A DNA stretch of 64,000 nt from Leptospiraceae bacterium (lineage in GTDB: Bacteria; Spirochaetota; Leptospiria; Leptospirales; Leptonemataceae). Location: NCBI GenBank assembly GCA_020441005.1, contig JAGRNA010000061.1, positions 1 to 64,000 of the forward strand. The letters are read 5' to 3'. The translations under genes were made by a program, and so were the position numbers. A model generated the notes under the pieces. That model ran no database searches and was not told the origin of the DNA. It worked only from the letters and a program-made list of their open reading frames with translations. Positions 28,564 to 36,396 of this stretch are shown here, piece by piece (position 1 is the stretch's first letter; every line of letters begins with the position of its first letter).

Positions 28564-30940
28564 GCAAAACTGGATGCAAGCCCATCGGAGGACGATTCAA
28601 GGAATATTGAATGCGATTATTCTAGTGCTCGCCGTTGTACTCGGGGTTCAGGTCCACTCCGCCTGGCAGCAATATCGCCATCCGACTCCGCAGTTCCCTT
28701 ATCAAATCGACTCCGAAATTCATGAATTGCAGCAATTGGTCGCGGCCCATCCCGATAATCCGCGCTATCGCATCCTCCTGGCCGAATTATTTCATTTACG
28801 CGGTAAACGCGATGAGGCGGTGGCTACCCTGCGTTCTGTATTGGCCCTGGATACACTCGATCCAGACACTCGTTATAATACATTGAACCGGCTCTCCCAA
28901 TTGCTACTCGAATACGGACTGCTGGATGAAGCCTGGGAAGTTGCCAGCCAGGCGCGCAGTCTGTTTCCCCGACGGGCGCGGGCCTACAACCGGCGCGGCG
29001 ATGTGCGTTATGAAGCCGGCCGCAAACGGGAAGCGATCGTTGAATACAAGGCAGCCGAAAAGGTAGAACCGGATGACCCGGAGTCCTACGCCCGCCAGGC
29101 CCGTTTTTATGCCGACCGCGGTGATCTGAAAAAAGCAGAAGAGATACTCAAAAAAGCGGTTACCCAAAGCCAGCATAAAGCCCAGGCGTGGCATAATCTA
29201 GGCTTGTTTTATCTGCGACACCGGATGTATGACAAGGGTCTGGACGCCTTGCAACGGGCGGCCGGACTGGCGCCCGAGGATAGTCAAATCCATTATGATT
29301 TGGGCCGGGCCTTCCGTTTTAAGGGCCAAAACGAGGCTGCTCTCCAGAGCTGGCAAAAGGCAATCGGGCTGGATCCGAAGAACAGTGCCGCCTTTGCCGC
29401 CCTCGGTGAGTATTATTATGATCAGGGCGACTATAAAAAGGCTGCGGATTATTTTGCCCGTGGTCTGCAATACGATCCCGGCAATCTGTATATAGAAAGT
29501 CGCTACCGCCAAAGCATTGCCCGCCTGAAAGCAGAAGCTGCCCGTTCCCATCCGGGGGACCAGGAATTACCAGTCTCAAAAAAGAATAGCGCTGCGATTG
29601 AGGCCGGCAGTGATTCACTGGATCTGACCCGCACTGCACCTGACCAGACGAACGATGAGCAGGAACAGATCGCCGCCGAGGCGCGCAAGGCGGGAGTCAG
29701 TAGTTTCAAGAACGGTGACTACGCTGCAGCCGTGGTTTATTTCAAGAAAGCGATTACAGCCCAGCCTGCGGTAGCTGAAAATTATTATTATTATGGTCGG
29801 GCCAATGAAAAACTGGGTCAGACGGATACAGCCCGACAAGCCTACCAGGATGCGATTCAAAGAAATCCGCAGCTGGAAAAACCACATTTTTATCTGGCGC
29901 AGTCAGTTTATAAAAGCGGGGACTACAAGGCGGCGGCCCGCCATTTCCAGGCCGTAGTTGCGCTCAATCCGAAACACAGCAAGGCGCTTTATAATCTGGC
30001 GGTCAGTCAGGAAAAATCCGGCCATACCGGGGCCGCGATTCAGAGTTATCTGCGACTGTTGCAACTCGAGCCGGATAAATGGCAGGCGGCCACCAATCTG
30101 GCCATTTTATACAAGCAAAGCGGTCAGAATCAAAAAGCCGTGAGCCTTTTAAAAGCGTGGCAGGTGAAACAGCCAGGGAACGCGGCAGTTTCTTACCAGC
30201 TGGCCGAGCTGTATCAAAAAGAGGGGCAGTCGAGTGCTGCCTTGCGTGCATACCAGCAGGTAATTCAGGTAAATCCGCGTCATTTTGAGGCTATCTTTAA
30301 CAGTGCTTTAATTTTGGCTGCACAGAAGCAATATTCCGAATCACTGCAATGGCTGGGCAAGGCCGCTGATCTGAAACCAAAGGATGCGGCCGTCCAGTAT
30401 CAGCTCGGCCTGGTGCTCAGTCGCAGCGGCCAGATCCCGGAAGCGCTGGCCGCCTGGCAAAAAGCGCTGTTATTGCAACCCGGCCATGCCGAGGCCACGA
30501 TTGAACTGGCACGCCGGTATGCCAAAGATGGCAATAAACTCGAAGCCTTGCGCGTAATGCAAAGCGGGGTCGGATACAATCCCGGGCATTACCGGCTGCA
30601 ATATAATGCCGGCAATGTTTTCAAGAAATTCGGGGAGTTTGAAGCTGCTCGCAAGGCCTGGAAGCGGGCCATACAATTGCAGCCCAAATCAAAGGAAGCT
30701 TACTACAACCTGGCCTTGATGTACCGCGATAATAAAGAGTGGAGCCGTGCTGTGCGAGTCTACGAAACGCTGACTGCGCGACTGCCTTCCGAGGCGGTGG
30801 CCTGGCGTGAATTGGGATTGATTTATGCGGCCCAAATCAAGGACAACTCCAGGGCAAAGGCCGCGCTGCAAAAATACCTGCAGTTAAAGCCCCGGGCTGC
30901 AGACCGGCCTCGCATAGAATCAGTACTGCAACAATTGTAG
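28553..30940 (+). CDS. Large membrane-anchored TPR protein
   Basis: 795 residues from ATG 28553 (MIYKQNWMQAHRR); an earlier ATG at 28505 is possible. One N-terminal helix (LNAIILVLAVVLGVQV) anchors about 16-18 TPR units in two blocks separated by a polar linker near residue 345-385. Typical units: AFAALGEYYYDQGDYKKAADYFARGL (split here across helices) and AIQSYLRLLQLEPDKWQAAT. Overlaps the preceding gene and shares its promoter. A scaffold or assembly role is likely; the specific one is unknown. Confidence 0.82.
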   Translation: MIYKQNWMQAHRRTIQGILNAIILVLAVVLGVQVHSAWQQYRHPTPQFPYQIDSEIHELQQLVAAHPDNPRYRILLAELFHLRGKRDEAVATLRSVLALDTLDPDTRYNTLNRLSQLLLEYGLLDEAWEVASQARSLFPRRARAYNRRGDVRYEAGRKREAIVEYKAAEKVEPDDPESYARQARFYADRGDLKKAEEILKKAVTQSQHKAQAWHNLGLFYLRHRMYDKGLDALQRAAGLAPEDSQIHYDLGRAFRFKGQNEAALQSWQKAIGLDPKNSAAFAALGEYYYDQGDYKKAADYFARGLQYDPGNLYIESRYRQSIARLKAEAARSHPGDQELPVSKKNSAAIEAGSDSLDLTRTAPDQTNDEQEQIAAEARKAGVSSFKNGDYAAAVVYFKKAITAQPAVAENYYYYGRANEKLGQTDTARQAYQDAIQRNPQLEKPHFYLAQSVYKSGDYKAAARHFQAVVALNPKHSKALYNLAVSQEKSGHTGAAIQSYLRLLQLEPDKWQAATNLAILYKQSGQNQKAVSLLKAWQVKQPGNAAVSYQLAELYQKEGQSSAALRAYQQVIQVNPRHFEAIFNSALILAAQKQYSESLQWLGKAADLKPKDAAVQYQLGLVLSRSGQIPEALAAWQKALLLQPGHAEATIELARRYAKDGNKLEALRVMQSGVGYNPGHYRLQYNAGNVFKKFGEFEAARKAWKRAIQLQPKSKEAYYNLALMYRDNKEWSRAVRVYETLTARLPSEAVAWRELGLIYAAQIKDNSRAKAALQKYLQLKPRAADRPRIESVLQQL

Positions 30941-30962
30941 CCTGTTCCGGGGGTTCGGCCAG

Positions 30963-31592
30963 TCAGGACTCTTTGCAGGCGTACAGACGGCTTAGAGCCG
31001 CCAGGCCGACATGCCCCTGGCCTTCGTGCAAATGATCGAGCCGGTATTCAATATGTCGGGCATGCCAGGGTTGCTGGTTGAACACTTCCTCCAGCTCGGA
31101 CAAGGTGACCATCATGGCCGGATCCTGGGGGCCGCCGCTGGAATAGCCGTCGAGGCGCTGGCGGGGATGATACCATTCTGCGATCACGCATCCGCCCGGC
31201 TTGCATAAGGACGAAATGCACTGGTAGAGATCGTTTTTGTGTTCCGGGGGCATATGGACAAAACTCAGGATCACCATGTCGTACTCTGCCTGGATGGAGC
31301 CCTGCAAGATGTCGAAGATACGGGTCGTTAACTCGACCTGATTCGAGTCTGCCAGCGCGCGTGTTTTTTGCAGTCCAATATCGGCGACATCGGTCGCGGT
31401 GACGGCATAGCCCATTCCCGCGGCATAGACGCTGTTGCGGCCCTCGCCGCAGCCCAGCTCAATCAGTGTCTGATTTTCAACCGGACCAATTTGATCAAGG
31501 GTGTGCTGAATGAAATGGTTGGGGGCGGTGCCGAAATAATAAGCCTTGTTTTGATAGCGCTCATTCCAGAAGGAAACCGGATTCATGCCCAT
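30963..31592 (-). CDS. Class I SAM-dependent methyltransferase (TehB/UbiG-like)
   Basis: 209 residues. SAM motif I is LIELGCGEGRNSVYAA, followed by the acidic end of strand 2 in VTATDVADIGLQK and YDMVILSFVHMPPEHK as motif post-I/II. The starting NPVSFWNERYQN is usual for TehB-like and thiopurine-type methyltransferases. Substrate unknown. The start is ATG at 31592 or 31586. It converges with the TPR gene, with 22 bases between. Confidence 0.85.
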   Translation of the reverse strand: MGMNPVSFWNERYQNKAYYFGTAPNHFIQHTLDQIGPVENQTLIELGCGEGRNSVYAAGMGYAVTATDVADIGLQKTRALADSNQVELTTRIFDILQGSIQAEYDMVILSFVHMPPEHKNDLYQCISSLCKPGGCVIAEWYHPRQRLDGYSSGGPQDPAMMVTLSELEEVFNQQPWHARHIEYRLDHLHEGQGHVGLAALSRLYACKES

Positions 31593-31884
31593 AAATAAAT
31601 CAATTCGTTAAAGAGAGCAATCGAAAATCGGACCATCGCCTTTTATTGATTGAGCAGCACTGCCTGGGTGTAGTGTAGATGCGACGGTTTGGGCAGCGGC
31701 GCGGTGTAACCAATTTCGGTCGGCATGCATTACCGGTCCCGATTTCGATTGTATTGACGCTACTACGGATGAAGCTGGTGTCCGCATGACTGATTTGTTG
31801 ACTCCTGAAAATAATTGTTCCCATCCCAGTGCGGATCAATCGCGAGGTCCCTGGCTTTCCTCGCCGGCGGTCCGTCGGCTCCTT

Positions 31885-32010
31885 AGAAGTCGTCCCAAAA
31901 CCATCCGTGGTATTTGGGACGCAGAACGCAATTTGAAAGCAAAGCTCCCAAATTGCTCACACCTTGCTCAATTTCGAAAGAAATTTCGCAGGTGGCAACA
32001 CTTCCTGTGT
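31885..32010 (-). repeat. Dispersed structured repeat, copy B, with flanking hairpin
   Basis: Reverse-strand copy of the element at 24021-24129. It carries an 11-base insertion that duplicates GAGCAA (GAGCAAGGTGTGAGCAA). Its 3' part folds through GTCCCAAA and TTTTGGGAC. Next to it, 32014-32039 is a perfect ten-pair hairpin (AAGAGGCTGT, loop TCTGGG, ACAGCCTCTT), preceded by a seven-pair GCAACAC/GTGTTGC stem. It sits in the 470-base gap between the divergent methyltransferase and TPM genes; 31593-31884 shows nothing else I can support. Confidence 0.75.
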
Positions 32011-32063
32011 TGCAAGAGGCTGTTCTGGGACAGCCTCTTAATAGAATCGCGGGCTGCAAATCG

Positions 32064-33044
32064 ATGCGAGCCGCAGTAATATTGGCGCTAGTATTGTCCT
32101 CTTGGAACACTGGTCTTGCAGCGCGTGAAGTCCCGCCCTTGACCGGTTCGATTGTAGATCAAGCCGGGTACCTGAACGCAAATGACCTTCAGCGCATTGA
32201 AGCCAGCCTGCTGCAATATCAGCAAAGCAGCGGCAATCAGATCGCGGTACTGGTCATTGATTCTCTGGAGGGTGAGAGTCTGGAACAGTTCAGTCTGCGA
32301 ACGGCGGAAAGCTGGGCCCTGGGCCAAAAGGGACTGGATAACGGGGTTTTGCTGCTGTTGGCTATTCAGGATCGTAAACTGCGCATTGAGGTGGGCTATG
32401 GTCTGGAGGAAAAACTGCCCGATGCGCGCTGTAAGCAAATTATCGACCAGGCGATGGTTCCCCGCCTGAAACAGGGCAATTACCCGGCGGCAATCCAGGC
32501 GGGTGTAGATGCCATTATCAACAGCATAGGCGGTACTGATGAGATCCGGCCCGATTCGACTGCAGAAACGTCCGCCGCCAGGAAAAACCCGATCGGGCGG
32601 GCTATTGGTGAATGGGCCGGTATTTTGATTGGTGGAGTCATTATGTTGCTGCTCCTGTTCGGGTTTTTATCATTTTTATATTACTTGTTTCTGGCGTTTG
32701 TACGCACACGCGGCACCGGCACCTGGATCGCATTTCTGCTAATCGGGCCTTTGTTGATGCTGATACCCGCTGTTCTGATCATGGCATGGATCAAGGATGC
32801 CGACTGGTTCGTTTTTGTTTGGGGATTCTTGTGCGTACTATTTCTGGCCGTTCGGTTGATTGTGCAGTATTCCCGTTGGGGCAGTGAATTTGTGCAGCGC
32901 AGCTTTGATATGGGACCCTTTGAGGGCAGCACTGCTGCCGGGTCATCCTCCGGTAGTAGCTGGTCATCTTCATCCGGCAGCAGCTCATCCTATAGCGGTG
33001 GCGGAGGCAGCTTTGGCGGCGGGGGAGCCTCCGGTTCCTGGTAG
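32064..33044 (+). CDS. TPM-domain membrane protein (YgcG-like), copy 1
   Basis: 326 residues from ATG 32064 (MRAAVILALVLSSW), which begins a signal peptide; a longer reading from 31914 runs through the repeat element and is not used. The TPM domain (about 20-160) has SIVDQAGYLNANDLQRIE and the family motif QDRKLRIEVGYGLEEKLPDARCK. Two or three membrane helices follow. The tail is S/G-rich and ends in GGGGSFGGGGASGSW. TPM domains bind calcium and occur in PSII repair protein TLP18.3; the bacterial role is unclear. A paralogue lies 6.2 kb downstream. Confidence 0.88.
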   Translation: MRAAVILALVLSSWNTGLAAREVPPLTGSIVDQAGYLNANDLQRIEASLLQYQQSSGNQIAVLVIDSLEGESLEQFSLRTAESWALGQKGLDNGVLLLLAIQDRKLRIEVGYGLEEKLPDARCKQIIDQAMVPRLKQGNYPAAIQAGVDAIINSIGGTDEIRPDSTAETSAARKNPIGRAIGEWAGILIGGVIMLLLLFGFLSFLYYLFLAFVRTRGTGTWIAFLLIGPLLMLIPAVLIMAWIKDADWFVFVWGFLCVLFLAVRLIVQYSRWGSEFVQRSFDMGPFEGSTAAGSSSGSSWSSSSGSSSSYSGGGGSFGGGGASGSW

Positions 33045-33124
33045 GTACCGGGAGTGACGGCCGGCACCAGCGGGCACCGACCATAACGTTGGATAAAACG
33101 ATGCGTTGATCAATTACTTACATT

Positions 33125-33934
33125 CTAATCGTCATCATCATCATCATCATCATCGTCGTGATGCTTTTTGGCTGTGGCTGTATTCACCGGCCGGTCTTTC
33201 GGGGAATGTTCCTTTTCCGCGTGTTCTGAGCCCGTTTCGTTTTCTGCTTCTGCTTCTGATTCTCCCAGCGGAATGGATAAGCTGGTGCCAGCCAGGTTTA
33301 GTTGCCCTTTTTGGGTATCCAGACCACTCCACAAATAGTAGCCGCCGGTTGCCAGATACAAGATCAGGATGATCGCTGCCAGGGGCCGGCTGCTACGAAT
33401 AGCGTCTGTTTCGGCGGCTGTTTTACTTCCGCTGAACATCGCAGCCGTGTAGTTCATCTTATGCATCCACGATGCCAGGAGCACTCCGCCAATATGGACC
33501 AGTACAACTAACAGTAGTAATTTGGGCAGCACCTCATGTATCTCTGCAAATGGATCTTCTCCGACCAGACCAATCATCAAACCCGAAAAAACGGTCCCGA
33601 GGACCAGCGCCAGCATGGCCAGAATAGCAATTGCTCCACCGGGATTGTGACCGGCATAATAACGCCCCTGACCCTTGAACACCGCACTGAAGTATTCCAG
33701 GGTTTCGGCGGGACGAAAGAGCAGGGCCCCGAAACGCGAATGCCGGCTGCCCAACAGAGCCCACACGATGCGCCAGGCCACCAGCAGCAGCGCCATCAGC
33801 CCGCAAAAGATGTGCACATAAAAAACGGGTGAATCATGCGATCCGAATTCTCCAATTAAAAAAGCGCCGGCTACCGAAACAGCCAGGGCCCAGTGAAATA
33901 TGCGAGCAGGCGCATCCCAGATTAATCTCTTCAT
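33125..33934 (-). CDS. Cytochrome b561 / hydrogenase-type b cytochrome with poly-Asp tail
   Basis: 269 residues, four or five membrane helices. Candidate haem-ligand histidines are those of RIFHWALAV, FYVHIFCG, FAEIHEVLP and LVHIGGVLL, the pattern of b561/Ni-Fe-hydrogenase b subunits; WMHKMNYTAAMFSG follows the fourth. Usual role: electron transfer between quinone and a periplasmic or soluble partner; no hydrogenase genes are nearby. The extra C-terminal 60 residues are acidic (ESEAEAENE) and end in HH plus ten Asp, encoded by a trinucleotide repeat. A fifth helix lies at about 184-203. Confidence 0.85.
   Translation of the reverse strand: MKRLIWDAPARIFHWALAVSVAGAFLIGEFGSHDSPVFYVHIFCGLMALLLVAWRIVWALLGSRHSRFGALLFRPAETLEYFSAVFKGQGRYYAGHNPGGAIAILAMLALVLGTVFSGLMIGLVGEDPFAEIHEVLPKLLLLVVLVHIGGVLLASWMHKMNYTAAMFSGSKTAAETDAIRSSRPLAAIILILYLATGGYYLWSGLDTQKGQLNLAGTSLSIPLGESEAEAENETGSEHAEKEHSPKDRPVNTATAKKHHDDDDDDDDDD
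33128..33157 (-). repeat. ATC trinucleotide microsatellite encoding the poly-Asp tail
   Basis: Ten aspartate codons at the very end of the cytochrome gene, with an uninterrupted run of seven GAT (ATC on the plus strand, 33134-33154) flanked by GAC codons. Slippage would change tail length without breaking the frame. Confidence 0.9.
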
Positions 33935-34303
33935 AAAACTAGTTCTCCTTTTACAATCGCCATGGTTGAGAGCACCGGCGTGTATGCTTTGGATTAAACC
34001 CTGATTTCAGAATTTTGGCAATAGGTCATGTGTACCCTTCAACGTTTTCAGGATAGGTCATCTGTCCCAAAAGGGGCGCTCAGTACTAGCAGCCCGGGAG
34101 CGGACCCGGTGTGGGCGATCCGACTATGACAGACCAGGGGATCCGGGCTTTGTGTTGACCTTTCGCCGGACGGAAGCAAGAGACAATGGTCAAGGCGAAA
34201 CGGATCCGTGGTTTGGGCCGCATTGCTAATCGCCATCGAACCAGCGATCCGCAGCGCGAACAGCAGCACCGCCCCTGAGTGTGCAAACACAGAGCCTCAA
34301 ACA
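33935..34303. other. Intergenic stretch with two copies of an IS-end-like sequence
   Basis: No convincing gene in this 369-base gap. It contains an imperfect direct repeat ATAGGTCATGTGTACCC (34021-34037) and ATAGGTCATCTGTCCCA (34053-34069), a pattern I associate with the termini or leftovers of IS elements with integrase-type transposases. A short minus-strand frame (34290-34048) runs through the second copy but has no recognised homologue. Confidence 0.4.
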
Positions 34304-34717
34304 TCAAGCCAGGATCAGGAAATCCGGATCCTCAAATTCGAGTCGCTGATAGGGCCGGTCCAAAAATGCGGTGCAGGCTTTCAGGGTGGAGAACACTCCC
34401 ACCTTGTCGGAAAAGTAGGGGTCCCTTTGAATCAGAACGGCAAAGGCCGTTTCCGTGGGAGCGCCGGCCAGAATGGCCCAGCGAAATTCGGGGTCTGGAT
34501 TCGGCTCGATCATAAACTCAATAAATTTTTTTAGTTCCTGAACAGGGAAACTGAAGACTGCGTTTTCAATATTGGAAATACACTTCTTGACGTGTTTGAA
34601 ATCCGGATCACCAATTTCATGGGTATAAATTCCTTGCAGGTCAGCGGCACTGATTTCCCCCTCCAGGATATCGACCAGCAAATCACGATCGGGGTAAATT
34701 TTGTATTTATAAGCCAT
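34304..34717 (-). CDS. Hypothetical STAS/SpoIIAA-like small protein
   Basis: 137 residues. MAYKYKIYPDRDLLVDILEGEIS and the alternating strands and helices resemble the SpoIIAA-like/STAS-type fold seen in small regulatory proteins, but the phosphorylatable Ser motif is not evident. No signal or membrane segment. No neighbours in the same transcript. The resemblance is a fold impression only. Confidence 0.5.
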   Translation of the reverse strand: MAYKYKIYPDRDLLVDILEGEISAADLQGIYTHEIGDPDFKHVKKCISNIENAVFSFPVQELKKFIEFMIEPNPDPEFRWAILAGAPTETAFAVLIQRDPYFSDKVGVFSTLKACTAFLDRPYQRLEFEDPDFLILA

Positions 34718-34960
34718 GCGATCCCGGCCAACACCGGATTACAGCCGGCGGTCCGCCTGAATGAATCACAGAAGCGGCCAGCCTGCAACCGGTTTTGCAT
34801 TTATCAGGGCAGCCAGCCGGCTGTCAGGGGACACCTGGCTGGCGCGGCGACACGCTTTGTGAACCAATCCAGACCACAACAGTCTTCAGGGGCGAGAGCT
34901 GTCAATTCATATTCTGTGTCTACCCGGCAGAGTGGCCCTTTCATATAAGTAAGGAAAAAA

Positions 34961-34990
34961 TTGACAGCCAGGCGTTCCGGCGACTATCCT
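34961..34990 (+). promoter_or_regulatory. Sigma-70-type promoter of the GPH transporter, giving a nearly leaderless mRNA
   Basis: TTGACA (34961-34966), 18-base spacer, TATCCT (34985-34990). The predicted start of transcription is only a few bases before the ATG at 35001, and no Shine-Dalgarno precedes that ATG or the next one at 35010. Confidence 0.55.
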
Positions 34991-35000
34991 GCTTGCAGCG

Positions 35001-36341
35001 ATGGCAACGATGACGAAAGGCCCTGACTCCGGTATTACTCATTTTCAGAAGCTGTGTTATGGCATGGGCGGGTTGGCCATGAACCTGACGAATCTGGTCA
35101 TCTCGCAATGGATTCTAAAACGCTATGTGCCGAACGTGCAAGCAGCGCTGGTTCCGGTGGCCGTTTTTTCTGTTATTTTTATGGTCGGCCGAATCACAGA
35201 TGCGATTACCGATCCGCTCATTGGCTACTGGAGCGACAAGCTAAGGCACCCCCGGGGCCGGCGCAATCCGTTTATTTTGTACGGTGTGCTGCCCTTTGCG
35301 ATCATATATTTTTTGCTCTGGGTGCCGCCGGTGGATCAGATGCACTGGCTCAATAGTCTGTATGCATTTATTGTGATCCAGCTCTATTTCATTTTTTACA
35401 CGATTGTGGTAACACCTTACCTGGCGCTGCTACCCGAGATTACGCGCGACATCACGGCAAGGGTGAATATCACCACGATCCAGGCCTATTTCGTTATGTT
35501 AGGCACCATTGTATTTGCCCTGATTGGTACGCTGATCAAGGAGTTTGGCTGGATCTGGCCGGGGCTGTTGGTTGCAGCGCTGACGTTGGTGTCTTTTTTG
35601 CCGACCCCTTTGAGTATCCGGGAGAAAGCGACCGACCGTTCAGCGGATCAAGGGCCAGCCAGTTTGCTGGTCTGGGTCCGCCTGACCTTTAAAAACCGGC
35701 CCTTCATTTACTTGATCCTTTCGACCTCCTTTTACTGGTTCGGTTTAAATCTGCTGATTATGCTAGTGCCCTACTGGGTGCAGGATTTTCTGGGATTAAA
35801 TGAGGATTCGGTTGCACTCCTGATGGGACCCTTTTTGGGGATGAATATTCTGTTCTTCCTGGTTTTCAATATTCTGACTCGCAAGCTCGGCAAGTATTAT
35901 ATGTATATGCTGACCTGCCTGGGCTCGGCATTGGTCGTACCTGTGCTGACAGTCGTTGGAGCAACCAGCTTGCTGGACGGCTTTTTGGCCAAGCAAACCC
36001 AAAGCATCGTGGCCATGGGCCTGATCGGGATTCCAGTGGCCGGGTTTTTGATCCTGCCCTTTGCTATCCTGTCCGACATCGCCGATTACGATGAGCAATT
36101 GTCCGGAGAACGGCGGGAGGGCATCTATTTCGGAGTTCAGGCTATCTTTCAGAAGAGCATGATCGGGTTTTCGATTCTGATCTTTGGTTTCGTGGTTTTG
36201 TCCGGGACTACAAGCGTTAATCTGGCGGGCTTGAGTTTCTTGCCGCTGCTGTGTGCTTTGTCTTTTTTGGCGGCCTTTGTGGCTTTTTGGCGCTACCCGA
36301 TTCGAGATAAAAACGGTGTCATTGCACTGCTGCAGAATTAG
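35001..36341 (+). CDS. GPH-family (MelB-type) sugar:cation symporter
   Basis: 446 residues with 12 membrane helices. The N-terminal GMGGLAMNLTNLVISQ, the loop RITDAITDPLIGYWSDK followed by HPRGRRNPFI, and the C-terminal DYDEQLSGERREGIYFG are diagnostic of the glycoside-pentoside-hexuronide family. Substrate probably a sugar, glycoside or related solute. First gene of a three-gene unit with an oxidoreductase and an MFS transporter. Confidence 0.92.
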   Translation: MATMTKGPDSGITHFQKLCYGMGGLAMNLTNLVISQWILKRYVPNVQAALVPVAVFSVIFMVGRITDAITDPLIGYWSDKLRHPRGRRNPFILYGVLPFAIIYFLLWVPPVDQMHWLNSLYAFIVIQLYFIFYTIVVTPYLALLPEITRDITARVNITTIQAYFVMLGTIVFALIGTLIKEFGWIWPGLLVAALTLVSFLPTPLSIREKATDRSADQGPASLLVWVRLTFKNRPFIYLILSTSFYWFGLNLLIMLVPYWVQDFLGLNEDSVALLMGPFLGMNILFFLVFNILTRKLGKYYMYMLTCLGSALVVPVLTVVGATSLLDGFLAKQTQSIVAMGLIGIPVAGFLILPFAILSDIADYDEQLSGERREGIYFGVQAIFQKSMIGFSILIFGFVVLSGTTSVNLAGLSFLPLLCALSFLAAFVAFWRYPIRDKNGVIALLQN

Positions 36342-36396
36342 AGCGGATAGAAGCAGGAATAAAAAAATGCATACAGCATTACAATTCTGGTAGTAA

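Noticed and set aside
31914-32063. N-terminal extension of TPM copy 1
   Set aside because: It translates the dispersed repeat; the signal peptide starts at 32064 and the same translated words occur at repeat copy A.
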